Assembly (NCBI GenBank): GCA_013202965.1
Contig: JABMQZ010000239.1
Location: forward strand, 1-39,342
Length of the DNA: 39,342 nt
Source of the DNA: Bacteroidota bacterium
Lineage (GTDB): Bacteria; Bacteroidota; Bacteroidia; Bacteroidales; B18-G4
Direction: 5' to 3'
Shown: positions 17,984 through 25,745 of the stretch, piece by piece
How the letters are laid out: each line of letters starts with the position of its first letter
How positions within the stretch are numbered: position 1 is the stretch's first letter
The notes under the pieces: generated by a model
Seen by the model: the letters and a program-made list of their open reading frames with translations, nothing else
What the model was told of the DNA's origin: nothing
Databases searched by the model: none
Translations under genes and position numbers: made by a program

Positions 17984-20314
17984 ATGGGCATTTATAAACA
18001 AGCACTGTTCGTTTTTCTTTCCTTAATCACGGTGATACCGGCTATGAACCAGAATGCTGGTGTCGGACAATGGCGTGATCATTTACCATATAGTAACTTC
18101 ACAGCAGTAACAGAAGCCGGGAATATGATCTTTGGTGCTACACCTTATGCACTTTTAACCTATAACAAAAACGATCATAGTATTGAGCGCTTTTCCAAAA
18201 TCAACGGCCTGTCAGATATTGGGATCAGTGATGTGAAGTACAGTCAGGAATTACAAACTGTGGTGGTTGCTTACCGCAATACAAATATTGATCTTTTTAA
18301 AGGCAACAGCATTATTAATATTCCCGATATCAAACGAAAACCCATTCTGGGCAACAAGGTAATCAATAGAATCTCTTTCAGGGGGGATTATGCTTACTTA
18401 TCCTGTGGATTTGGTATTGTTGTGCTGGATATGCTAAAGGAGGAAATCCATGACACTTATTACATTGGCCCCCAGGGGAGCCAGATCAATGTACTTGATT
18501 TCACCCATAATGATACTGCATTTTTTGCAGCCACCGAAGACGGGATTTATCACGCTTCCTTTACGCACCCGAATCTTGCTGATTTCACTGCATGGCAAAA
18601 AATGGATGATGCACCTTATCCCGATAATGAATACAATCTGATCACCTTTTTTGAGGGCAGGATTGTCGCTAACCTTAAAGAAGGAGGCAATGTTGAGGAT
18701 GACACAATTTTTATATATGACGGCACAAATTGGTCACATTTAGCCTTGGAGGATGGGCATAAAGTGAACAACATCGAAGCCACAAATGGGAAATTGATAA
18801 TTGCACTTGATTACTCGGGAAGATTGTTCAATGAAAACCTTGAAGAAGAATTGAAAATTTATACTTATAATCCGGGAAATCCGCGGATGAATGATGCTAT
18901 TTATGATAAGGATGGCAGTGTTTGGGTTGCTGATGCCAGTAGCGGGCTTGTCGAGTCGTTTGCCAATGGCTGGGAAAGTATGAAGATCAATCCCGGAGGA
19001 CCATACAATGCCAGTGTATTTTCTATGACTTCTGCCGGAAACCGTGTATGGGTGGCTCCGGGAGGTTATACCAGTACCTGGTCGCCACGTTACTTCAATT
19101 ATGGCGCTTACAGGTTTTATGATGACAAGTGGAAGAATTACAATGCCGGATCCATCCCGGAAATGGCAGGGATCAGGGACATCGTTTGTATTGCTGTAAA
19201 CCCTACAAATGAAGATCAATCATATTTGGGGGTTTTTAGAAATGAAGTTGGAGTACTTGAAATGACCGCTGGCGAAGTAACCAACAAATTTACTGAGGAA
19301 AACAGTGAGCTTCAGAAATGGGAAGCTGCAGCAAGCATTGCTTTAGTTGGACTTGCATTCGATTCTCAAAACAGTTTATGGGCCTTATGTTCGGGCGCAG
19401 AGAAACTTCTTGCCGAGAAGAAAGATGATGGAAGCTGGTACTCATACAGCCTTGGTGGCAATGCTTCCGCAGTAGATTGCCGTAAACTTTTTGTTGACTC
19501 CTATGACCAGAAATGGATCTTATTCAGGCATACCAACAGCAATCCGAATTACGTTGCTGTATACAACGAAGCAAAACCTCCTGGTGAGCAGTTAAGGTTA
19601 CTCAGATCGGGAACCGGAGTCGGCAACATTCCGGGAACTACCGTATTCAGCATTGCGCAGGATTACGATGGCGAAGTCTGGGTTGGCACTGATGAGGGAA
19701 TTGCCATTTTCTATTCACCATCCGATATTCTCACTACCCAGGATTATGATGCCGTAAGGCCATTGGTTAATTTCGATGGTTATGTTCAATATCTTCTGGA
19801 AACAGAAATTATTACCGCGATCTCTGTTGACGGAGATAACAGAAAATGGATTGGCACGGAACGCTCTGGTATATTTTTACTGTCGGCCGATGGCACTGAA
19901 CAGATCTACAATTTCACTGAAGATAACAGCCCTTTGTTCTCGAATCAAATCATAGATTTAGTGATCAATACTGATGGCGAAGTATTCATTGCAACCGCCA
20001 GCGGGATCATTGCTTACAAAGGATCCGCTTCTGCACCCAATGAAACTTTTACAGATGTCTATGCTTATCCGAACCCGGTAAAAGATGGATTTGATGGTTG
20101 GATTGCCGTGAAAGGGCTCATACAGGACTCTGACATTAAAATTACTGATATTAGCGGAACGCTTATATATTCCACTCGCTCTGAAGGAGGCCAGGCTGTG
20201 TGGAATGGCCGCAATTTTGATGGCAGGAAAGCCAGGCCCGGGGTTTACCTGGTATTCGCCTCAAATGAGGACGGCACTGAAAAAATGGTTACAAAAATTC
20301 TGATCATTGACTGA
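17984..20314 (+). CDS. porZ: Type IX secretion system attachment-complex protein PorZ
   Basis: 776 residues from ATG 17984. A frame open from 17879 is rejected because a signal peptide starts here (MGIYKQALFVFLSLITVIP). GQWRDHLPYSN followed by repeating WVA/WVGTDEGIAIF-type units forms two seven-bladed beta-propellers. The protein ends with a T9SS-like C-terminal beta domain (YAYPNPVKDGFDGWI, GVYLVFASNEDG, MVTKILIID). In Porphyromonas, PorZ sits on the cell surface with PorU, PorV and PorQ and helps deliver A-LPS to the sortase PorU, which attaches cargo. recO follows with a 23-nt gap. The call rests on N-terminal motif, propeller architecture, length and CTD. Confidence 0.88.
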   Translation: MGIYKQALFVFLSLITVIPAMNQNAGVGQWRDHLPYSNFTAVTEAGNMIFGATPYALLTYNKNDHSIERFSKINGLSDIGISDVKYSQELQTVVVAYRNTNIDLFKGNSIINIPDIKRKPILGNKVINRISFRGDYAYLSCGFGIVVLDMLKEEIHDTYYIGPQGSQINVLDFTHNDTAFFAATEDGIYHASFTHPNLADFTAWQKMDDAPYPDNEYNLITFFEGRIVANLKEGGNVEDDTIFIYDGTNWSHLALEDGHKVNNIEATNGKLIIALDYSGRLFNENLEEELKIYTYNPGNPRMNDAIYDKDGSVWVADASSGLVESFANGWESMKINPGGPYNASVFSMTSAGNRVWVAPGGYTSTWSPRYFNYGAYRFYDDKWKNYNAGSIPEMAGIRDIVCIAVNPTNEDQSYLGVFRNEVGVLEMTAGEVTNKFTEENSELQKWEAAASIALVGLAFDSQNSLWALCSGAEKLLAEKKDDGSWYSYSLGGNASAVDCRKLFVDSYDQKWILFRHTNSNPNYVAVYNEAKPPGEQLRLLRSGTGVGNIPGTTVFSIAQDYDGEVWVGTDEGIAIFYSPSDILTTQDYDAVRPLVNFDGYVQYLLETEIITAISVDGDNRKWIGTERSGIFLLSADGTEQIYNFTEDNSPLFSNQIIDLVINTDGEVFIATASGIIAYKGSASAPNETFTDVYAYPNPVKDGFDGWIAVKGLIQDSDIKITDISGTLIYSTRSEGGQAVWNGRNFDGRKARPGVYLVFASNEDGTEKMVTKILIID

Positions 20315-20337
20315 TCCATTTCCACTATCTTAGCAGC

Positions 20338-21063
20338 ATGCTGCATAAGACCCGGGGAATTGTCCTTCATCATATCAAGTATTCTGAAACCAGCCTGATC
20401 GTAAAGGTCTTTACCGAATTATTTGGACTGCAAGCATACCTTGTTAAGGGTGCACGATCGAAAAGATCCACATTCAGGAGCAGTCATTTCCAGCCTATGA
20501 GCATGCTTGATCTTGTAGTTTACCACCGCGAAAAAAGTGATCTACAGCATATCCGTGAATCTGAAATATCAGAACCGTTTCATGCCATCTCAACAGATAT
20601 CCGCAAAAGCACCATTGCCTTGTTTCTGGCCGAAATACTTCTGAAAACTTTAAAAGAAGGGGAAAGCAACACGGAAATGTTCGGCTTCATTTCTACATCT
20701 TTGAATTTCCTCGAAATCCAGGAAGACGGAATTGAAAATTTCCACCTGTTCTTTCTGGTTAAACTCAGTCGCTATCTGGGATTTTATCCCCATGGAAGTC
20801 CCGGATCAGGCAAGGACTTTTTCGATCTGAGGGAAGGCAGATATACAGTCATACAACCTTTGCACCCTGATTTTTTGAATAAAGAAAAAAGTCTCGCACT
20901 GCACGCCCTTTCAACTGCCCGGGCAGATGAACTCTCAGGGATCGTAAATGCAAAAACCGGAAGGAGTGAATTGCTGAATGCAATTCTGATCTATTACCAA
21001 ATTCATCTGAGCGGCCTCAGTAATATTAAAACCATTGAGGTTTTGAAGGAAGTATTCCGTTAA
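20338..21063 (+). CDS. recO: DNA repair protein RecO
   Basis: 241 residues, normal length. The N-terminal OB fold (KTRGIVLHHIKYSETSLIVK, then LQAYLVKGARSKRS) binds single-stranded DNA. The following helical domain (LAEILLKTLKEGESN, FFLVKLSRYLGFYP) interacts with RecR. It loads RecA during gap repair in the RecFOR pathway. Bacteroidota RecO often lacks the Zn-finger cysteines, and none are seen here. A near-consensus -7 box (TATCTTAG, 20326) ends only 4 nt before the ATG. Its stop codon overlaps that of lipB on the other strand in the shared palindrome TTAA (21060-21063). Confidence 0.93.
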   Translation: MLHKTRGIVLHHIKYSETSLIVKVFTELFGLQAYLVKGARSKRSTFRSSHFQPMSMLDLVVYHREKSDLQHIRESEISEPFHAISTDIRKSTIALFLAEILLKTLKEGESNTEMFGFISTSLNFLEIQEDGIENFHLFFLVKLSRYLGFYPHGSPGSGKDFFDLREGRYTVIQPLHPDFLNKEKSLALHALSTARADELSGIVNAKTGRSELLNAILIYYQIHLSGLSNIKTIEVLKEVFR

Positions 21064-21740
21064 TGATTTTGGAAAAGCCTGAACAGCTGAGCCTTTAGTT
21101 GAATTTTCACCTTCTCAATATCCTGTATGGATCCCAGCTCCTTTTCAAGTGAAGTAACCCCCTTTTCGGTAAAGCCACAGGGGTTAATATAATTGTAATA
21201 TTCCAGCCTGGTGTTGATGTTAAAAGCAAAGCCATGCATGCTAACATAACGGCTCGTGCGCACTCCAATAGCACATATTTTTCTAACTTTCCCGGGCTGA
21301 TCAGCATCCAACCACACTCCACTGGCTCCGTCCATTCTTGAAGAAGATATTCCGTAATCCCTGAGCAAGACTATCATGCTCTCTTCCAGCAACCAAATAT
21401 ATTTCCTGATGCCCAGCTTGAAATTGTCCAGGTCGAGAATTGGATAACCTACGATCTGGCCGGGTCCGTGGTAAGTGATGTCTCCTCCCCTGTTGGTCCT
21501 GACGAAAGAAACCCCTTTCTCAGCCAATGCCTGCTTGTTGATCAGCAGGTTATTGTCTGACCCGCTTTTCCCGAGAGTATAAACATGGGGGTGCTCGCAA
21601 AACAACAAAAAATTTGAAGTTTGTGGCTTATCAGGATGGCGTTTTTGAGTAATGGTCTCCTGAAACAAGCTTTCCTGATAATCCCAGGCATCCTGGTAAT
21701 CAATGCGTCCAAGGTCTTTATATATGATCTCCTTATTCAT
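21060..21740 (-). CDS. lipB: Octanoyltransferase LipB
   Basis: 226 residues from ATG 21740 (MNKEIIYKDLG). The frame is open 60 codons further upstream but that part is antisense-frame translation of lipA. Transfers octanoyl from acyl-ACP to lipoyl domains. Motifs: LLFCEHPHVYTLGKSG, RGGDITYHGPGQIVGYPILD, KICAIGVRTSRYVSMHGFA with the catalytic Lys, and INPCGFTEKGVTSL with the catalytic Cys. The ATG overlaps the lipA stop by 8 nt (ATGAATAA), so lipA and lipB are co-translated. Its stop overlaps the recO stop. Confidence 0.96.
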   Translation of the reverse strand: MNKEIIYKDLGRIDYQDAWDYQESLFQETITQKRHPDKPQTSNFLLFCEHPHVYTLGKSGSDNNLLINKQALAEKGVSFVRTNRGGDITYHGPGQIVGYPILDLDNFKLGIRKYIWLLEESMIVLLRDYGISSSRMDGASGVWLDADQPGKVRKICAIGVRTSRYVSMHGFAFNINTRLEYYNYINPCGFTEKGVTSLEKELGSIQDIEKVKIQLKAQLFRLFQNH

Positions 21741-22608
21741 CAGTGAAATTTCTCCCGGGGACATGTTTTTCTGCTTTGTATGATGACCTGACCAGCGCCT
21801 GGCTTTCGATATGGATGAATCCTTTTCCCAGGCCGGTTTTACGATATATCTCAAATTGCTCAGGAGTCGTAAAAGAAGCAACAGGCAGGTGTGCTTTGCT
21901 CGGCTGCAGGTATTGCCCAATGGTCATCACCTCACAACCCGCCCGAATGAGATCATCCATGCATTCATAGATTTCATATTCTGTTTCACCCAATCCCGTC
22001 ATAATACCCGATTTTGCACGTATCCCTGATTCGGAAATGATGCGGATGACCTCAAGGCTTCTGTCGTAAGAGGCAACACTTCTGACTTCCGGTGTCAGGC
22101 GGCGAACTGTTTCAAGATTATGAGAGATCACTTCCGGATTTGAATCGATGACTTTTTTGATATGTCCTTTATTCCCCTGGAAATCAGGAATTAATGCCTC
22201 GACAGTGATTCCCGGGTTTTTTTGTTTAACTGCTGAAATGGTTTCCACCCACATTGCGGCACCGCCATCGTCCAGATCATCCCGATCGACAGAAGTAAGC
22301 ACGCAGTGTTTCAGGCCCATTAAGCGGACCGATTCTGCCACTCTTTCCGGTTCAGCACGGTCAACAGGACCCGGTTTTCCGGTTTTGACGTTACAGAATT
22401 TGCAGGACCTGGTGCAAATATCTCCGAGGATCATAAATGTAGCAGTCCCTCTCTCCCAGCAATCATACATATTAGGACAATGTCCGCTTGTACATATGGT
22501 GTGCAAGCGGTGCCTGCTCACGATATCTTTCACTGCCAGGTATTCCTTGCCTGCCGGGATCCTGATCTTCAGCCAATCCGGTTTTTGTCTTTTCCTTTTT
22601 TCTTCCAT
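21733..22608 (-). CDS. lipA: Lipoyl synthase LipA
   Basis: 291 residues from ATG 22608 (MEEKRKRQKPDWLK); the ORF opens seven codons earlier without a better start. Radical SAM enzyme that inserts two sulfurs into octanoyl-lipoyl domains. Auxiliary [4Fe-4S] cysteines 39, 44 and 50 (CTSGHCPNMYDC). Radical SAM CxxxCxxC cysteines 65, 69 and 72 (CTRSCKFC). The C-terminal RSSYKA supplies the serine ligand of the auxiliary cluster. It is first gene of a minus-strand lipA-lipB operon with 8-nt overlap. The 176-bp gap to lysS is divergent. Confidence 0.97.
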   Translation of the reverse strand: MEEKRKRQKPDWLKIRIPAGKEYLAVKDIVSRHRLHTICTSGHCPNMYDCWERGTATFMILGDICTRSCKFCNVKTGKPGPVDRAEPERVAESVRLMGLKHCVLTSVDRDDLDDGGAAMWVETISAVKQKNPGITVEALIPDFQGNKGHIKKVIDSNPEVISHNLETVRRLTPEVRSVASYDRSLEVIRIISESGIRAKSGIMTGLGETEYEIYECMDDLIRAGCEVMTIGQYLQPSKAHLPVASFTTPEQFEIYRKTGLGKGFIHIESQALVRSSYKAEKHVPGRNFTDE

Positions 22609-22697
22609 GAGTCTTTTCCTGCACTGCAAAATTAATAAACTAATGTCATGTAGGATATGATTTGGAATATAAAGCAGTTTGAAAAAGAGAGGTTTCC

Positions 22698-22753
22698 ATG
22701 CCCCTCATCCCTCACACCCCGCACCCCATCCCTCAACCCAACACCCAAAACTA
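22698..22753 (+). repeat. C-rich imperfect repeat tract before lysS
   Basis: Irregular CCCTCA/CACCCC/CCCAACA units run to just before the lysS -7 box. The complementary strand carries G-runs. Comparable C-rich tracts on the coding strand precede tatA and the histone-like gene. Confidence 0.55.
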
Positions 22754-22761
22754 ATAAACAC

Positions 22762-22769
22762 TATCTTTG
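22762..22769 (+). promoter_or_regulatory. lysS: lysS -7 box (TATCTTTG)
   Basis: Perfect TAnnTTTG match 15 nt upstream of the lysS ATG at 22785. It overlaps an in-frame TTG at 22767, which argues that this TTG is not the start codon. Confidence 0.6.
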
Positions 22770-22784
22770 CAAAAATTTTTTATC

Positions 22785-24506
22785 ATGAGCCCAGAATTGA
22801 GCGAACAGGAACAGATACGACGGAAATCGTTGCAGGAACTTATCAGCATGGGGATTAATCCTTATCCCCCTGAAACTTATGAGATTAACGCCAATACAGC
22901 AGATATCCTCAAAAGTTATCCCGAAAATCAGGACTTATATCAGGATGTAAGTATTGCAGGTCGTATCATGGGCCGCCGCATAATGGGTGCTGCTGCTTTT
23001 GTGGAATTGCAGGACCACAACGGAAAGATCCAATTGTATTTTAAAAGAGATGATATTTGTCCGGGGGAAGACAAGAGCCTGTATAATATCGTTTTCAAAC
23101 GTCTTCTTGATATTGGTGATATCATCGGGGTGAAAGGATATGTGTTCACAACAAAAATGGGCGAGATCACCATTCATGTAACAGCATACAAATTGCTGGG
23201 CAAATCCTTAAAACCACTGCCTGTTGTAAAAGAAAAAGAAGATAAAGTCTGGGATGCCTTCACTGATCCCGAACAGCGATATCGCCGGCGTTACCTGGAT
23301 CTTATCGTAAACCAGGACGTAAGGAAAACATTTATTAAAAGAGCAGAACTAATCAATTCCATGCGTAGCTTTTTGAATAAAAAAGCTTACCTCGAAGTTG
23401 AAACACCCATCCTCCAACCCCTTTATGGAGGTGCTGCCGCCAGGCCTTTCAAAACACATCATAACAGCCTGGACATGACACTATATCTCAGGATAGCAAA
23501 TGAACTTTATCTCAAAAGGCTCATTGTTGGCGGATATAACGGGGTTTATGAGTTTGGCAAGGATTTCAGGAACGAAGGCATGAGCCGTTTCCATAATCCT
23601 GAGTTCACCCAAATGGAGCTTTATGTTGCTTATAAGGACTATGAATGGATGATGGATCTGGTGGAAGAAATGGTAGAAAAGATCGCCATTGACCTCCACG
23701 GCACCACAAAGGTCAATGTTGGTAATAACATCATTGATTTTAAAAGGCCCTGGAAAAGGGTTTCCATGCATGAGGTAATTAAAGAGTTTACAGGGATTGA
23801 CATATCAGATATGGACGAGGCTGCCCTGAGGACAACAGCACAAAAACTGGGTGTTGAGGTAGATCCAAGTATGGGGAAAGGCAAGCTCATCGATGAGATC
23901 TTTGGAGAAAGCTGTGAAGCAAATCTCATCCAGCCTACCTTCATTACGGATTATCCGGTCGAGATGTCGCCCCTGGCAAAAAAACATCGCAACAAGGAAG
24001 GCCTTGTGGAACGTTTCGAAGCAATTTGCAACGGAAAGGAATTATGCAATGCCTTCAGTGAACTGAACGATCCCATCGACCAGCGAAATCGCTTCGAAGA
24101 ACAACTGGAACTTGGAAAAAGAGGTGATACCGAATCTATGGTTCTGGATGAAGATTTTCTCAGGGCATTGGAATATGGCATGCCGCCAACCGCAGGCCTG
24201 GGAATTGGTATTGACCGACTGGCTATGATAATGACCGATTCTGCATCAATACAGGATGTATTGTTCTTTCCACAAATGCGCCCGGAACAGAAGAAAGCTG
24301 AATCAAAAGATGAGGAATTCACAGCGCTGGGCTTTCCGGAAGTATGGATCCCATTCCTGAGACAAAAAGGCTTTCATACCGTTGAAGAACTGAAAGAGGC
24401 CAACCCCAATAAGCTGGCCAACGACCTGAATGGGCTCAGGAAAAAAAATAAACTCGACATCCCCGCTCTGAACCCGGCAGAAGTGAAAGAATGGCTCACA
24501 GATTAA
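22785..24506 (+). CDS. lysS: Lysyl-tRNA synthetase, class II, with C-terminal extension
   Basis: 573 residues from ATG 22785 ([20 protein letters not shown]). Charges tRNA-Lys. The N-terminal OB anticodon-binding domain covers about 55-165 ([20 protein letters not shown]). The class II core has motif 1 around [19 protein letters not shown], motif 2 at [16 protein letters not shown], and motif 3 at [20 protein letters not shown] (about residue 470). Ordinary bacterial LysRS ends soon after motif 3; here about 70 residues follow (about 500-573), predicted helical ([20 protein letters not shown]). Such tails occur in Bacteroidota. Single gene with its own promoter. Confidence 0.97.
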   Translation: MSPELSEQEQIRRKSLQELISMGINPYPPETYEINANTADILKSYPENQDLYQDVSIAGRIMGRRIMGAAAFVELQDHNGKIQLYFKRDDICPGEDKSLYNIVFKRLLDIGDIIGVKGYVFTTKMGEITIHVTAYKLLGKSLKPLPVVKEKEDKVWDAFTDPEQRYRRRYLDLIVNQDVRKTFIKRAELINSMRSFLNKKAYLEVETPILQPLYGGAAARPFKTHHNSLDMTLYLRIANELYLKRLIVGGYNGVYEFGKDFRNEGMSRFHNPEFTQMELYVAYKDYEWMMDLVEEMVEKIAIDLHGTTKVNVGNNIIDFKRPWKRVSMHEVIKEFTGIDISDMDEAALRTTAQKLGVEVDPSMGKGKLIDEIFGESCEANLIQPTFITDYPVEMSPLAKKHRNKEGLVERFEAICNGKELCNAFSELNDPIDQRNRFEEQLELGKRGDTESMVLDEDFLRALEYGMPPTAGLGIGIDRLAMIMTDSASIQDVLFFPQMRPEQKKAESKDEEFTALGFPEVWIPFLRQKGFHTVEELKEANPNKLANDLNGLRKKNKLDIPALNPAEVKEWLTD

Positions 24507-24513
24507 AATTTTT

Positions 24514-24521
24514 AATTTTGC
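24514..24521 (+). promoter_or_regulatory. -7 box (TAATTTTG) of the TPR gene
   Basis: TAnnTTTG match 69 nt upstream of the ATG at 24591, just after the lysS stop. No matching -33 TTTG at 19 bp. Confidence 0.45.
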
Positions 24522-24590
24522 ACCCCTTACATACAATGAATTAAATATATGTTCGTTAAACATAAATCAATAAATAAATTAAAAAGAATT

Positions 24591-25541
24591 ATGAAGAAAT
24601 TGACAATCGTACTAAGCATTTTATTCATTACAGTTTCACAATCCCTGACAGCACAAGACCTGAATGATGCAGGCAAAGCATATAACAAAGGGATCAGCTT
24701 TACAAAAGAAAACGATCAAATCAAAGCCATTGAATCCTTTCAGGAATGTGCGGCCATTTGTGAAGAACTTGGAGAAGTAGGTGAAGGATTAATGATCAAA
24801 GCACAAACCCAGGTTACCAGTTTGTATATGAAACTCGGAATTGATGCTTTTAAAGCAAAAGAATATGATACCGCTGTTTCATATTTTTCGCTTTCAACAA
24901 GCTATGCAGAAAAAACCGGTAATGCAGCCAGTGTAAAAAAAGCAAGAAATTACACCGCTACCACCTATACTGCACAAGGTAATTCCCTGTATAAATTGAA
25001 AAAATATGAAGATGCCATTGGCTTCTTTCATACTGCCCTTGAATTTAATTCTGAGTATTTTAAAGCATATTATGGCCTGGCAGTGTGTTATAATAAAACA
25101 GGAAATACAGAAGACATGGAAGAATCAGTTAATAAAGTTATTGAACTGGGAGGAGAAGACAGAACTGTTGAAAAGGCAAAAACTCTTGCATCAAACTATT
25201 TCCTCAATCTGAGTGGAGAGGCACTACAGAAAGAAAGCTTTAATGAAGCGCGTATGATGGCAAAAAAATCTATTGAATACAATTACATGCAATCAACAGC
25301 ATACTATTATCAGGCTCTTGCCAATAATAATCTGGAAAATTGGGATGAAGCCATTGAAGCTGCTCAATTAGGCAAGAAAGCCGAACAGGGAGATAAGTCA
25401 AATTTCTTCTTCGAACTTGGCCGTGCGTATGAAGGCAAAGGCGATGTACCTAAAGCATGCGAATCATACGGAAAAGTTAGCAGTGGACCCAATGTGGATG
25501 CGGCAAACTATCAACGCAGCACAGTATTAAACTGTAATTAA
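24591..25541 (+). CDS. Exported tetratricopeptide-repeat protein
   Basis: 316 residues from ATG 24591. The ORF opens 14 codons earlier, but a signal peptide starts here (MKKLTIVLSILFITVSQSLT, cleavage after TAQ). The mature protein is almost wholly helical TPR-like units: DAGKAYNKGISFTKENDQIK, GIDAFKAKEYDTAVSYFSL, GNSLYKLKKYEDAIGFFHTA, YYYQALANNNLENWDEAIEA and ELGRAYEGKGDVPKACESYG. TPRs mediate protein contacts; the partner is unknown. Location is periplasm or outer-membrane inner face (inference). A rho-independent terminator follows at 25562. Confidence 0.85.
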   Translation: MKKLTIVLSILFITVSQSLTAQDLNDAGKAYNKGISFTKENDQIKAIESFQECAAICEELGEVGEGLMIKAQTQVTSLYMKLGIDAFKAKEYDTAVSYFSLSTSYAEKTGNAASVKKARNYTATTYTAQGNSLYKLKKYEDAIGFFHTALEFNSEYFKAYYGLAVCYNKTGNTEDMEESVNKVIELGGEDRTVEKAKTLASNYFLNLSGEALQKESFNEARMMAKKSIEYNYMQSTAYYYQALANNNLENWDEAIEAAQLGKKAEQGDKSNFFFELGRAYEGKGDVPKACESYGKVSSGPNVDAANYQRSTVLNCN

Positions 25542-25561
25542 AAAATTCTTATCATATCATC

Positions 25562-25594
25562 CCCTCCATTCCTTACGGAAATGGAGGGTTTTTT
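25562..25594 (+). terminator. Rho-independent terminator after the TPR gene
   Basis: Stem CCCTCCATT-CC / GGAAATGGAGGG with one bulge, loop TTAC, then a run of six T. The T-run abuts the type B repeat that starts at 25591. Confidence 0.8.
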
Positions 25595-25694
25595 ATAATA
25601 CCCCTCTGTCCCGCAAAAGCGGCACATCTCCCCTGAAAATCAGGGGAGCTTATTAGGAAACCTCGCGGCAAGCCACGAGGAATCATTTGATTGA
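25591..25694 (+). repeat. Interspersed intergenic repeat, type B copy 2
   Basis: Same three hairpins as copy 1: CCGCAAAAGCGG, CTCCCCTGAAAATCAGGGGAG and CCTCGCGGC-aa-GCCACGAGG, ending AATCATTTGATTGAA. It differs from copy 1 by a few bases, and hairpin 2 is a perfect inverted repeat here. It lies between a terminator and the promoter of the histidine kinase. Confidence 0.85.
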
Positions 25695-25715
25695 ATTATC
25701 ATATGAATTTTTTTT

Positions 25716-25723
25716 TACTTTTG
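25716..25723 (+). promoter_or_regulatory. -7 box (TACTTTTG) of the histidine kinase gene
   Basis: TAnnTTTG match 22 nt before the ATG at 25746. The only TTTG/TTG candidates upstream are the TTTGATTG end of the type B repeat (25686-25693), at a spacing of 22-26 bp, longer than usual. Confidence 0.4.
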
Positions 25724-25745
25724 CTGCAATACAATAAGCTGATTC

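Noticed and set aside
21741-21920. 60-residue N-terminal extension of LipB
   Set aside because: It is an alternative frame of the lipA 3' end; the ATG at 21740 overlaps the lipA stop as in a coupled operon.
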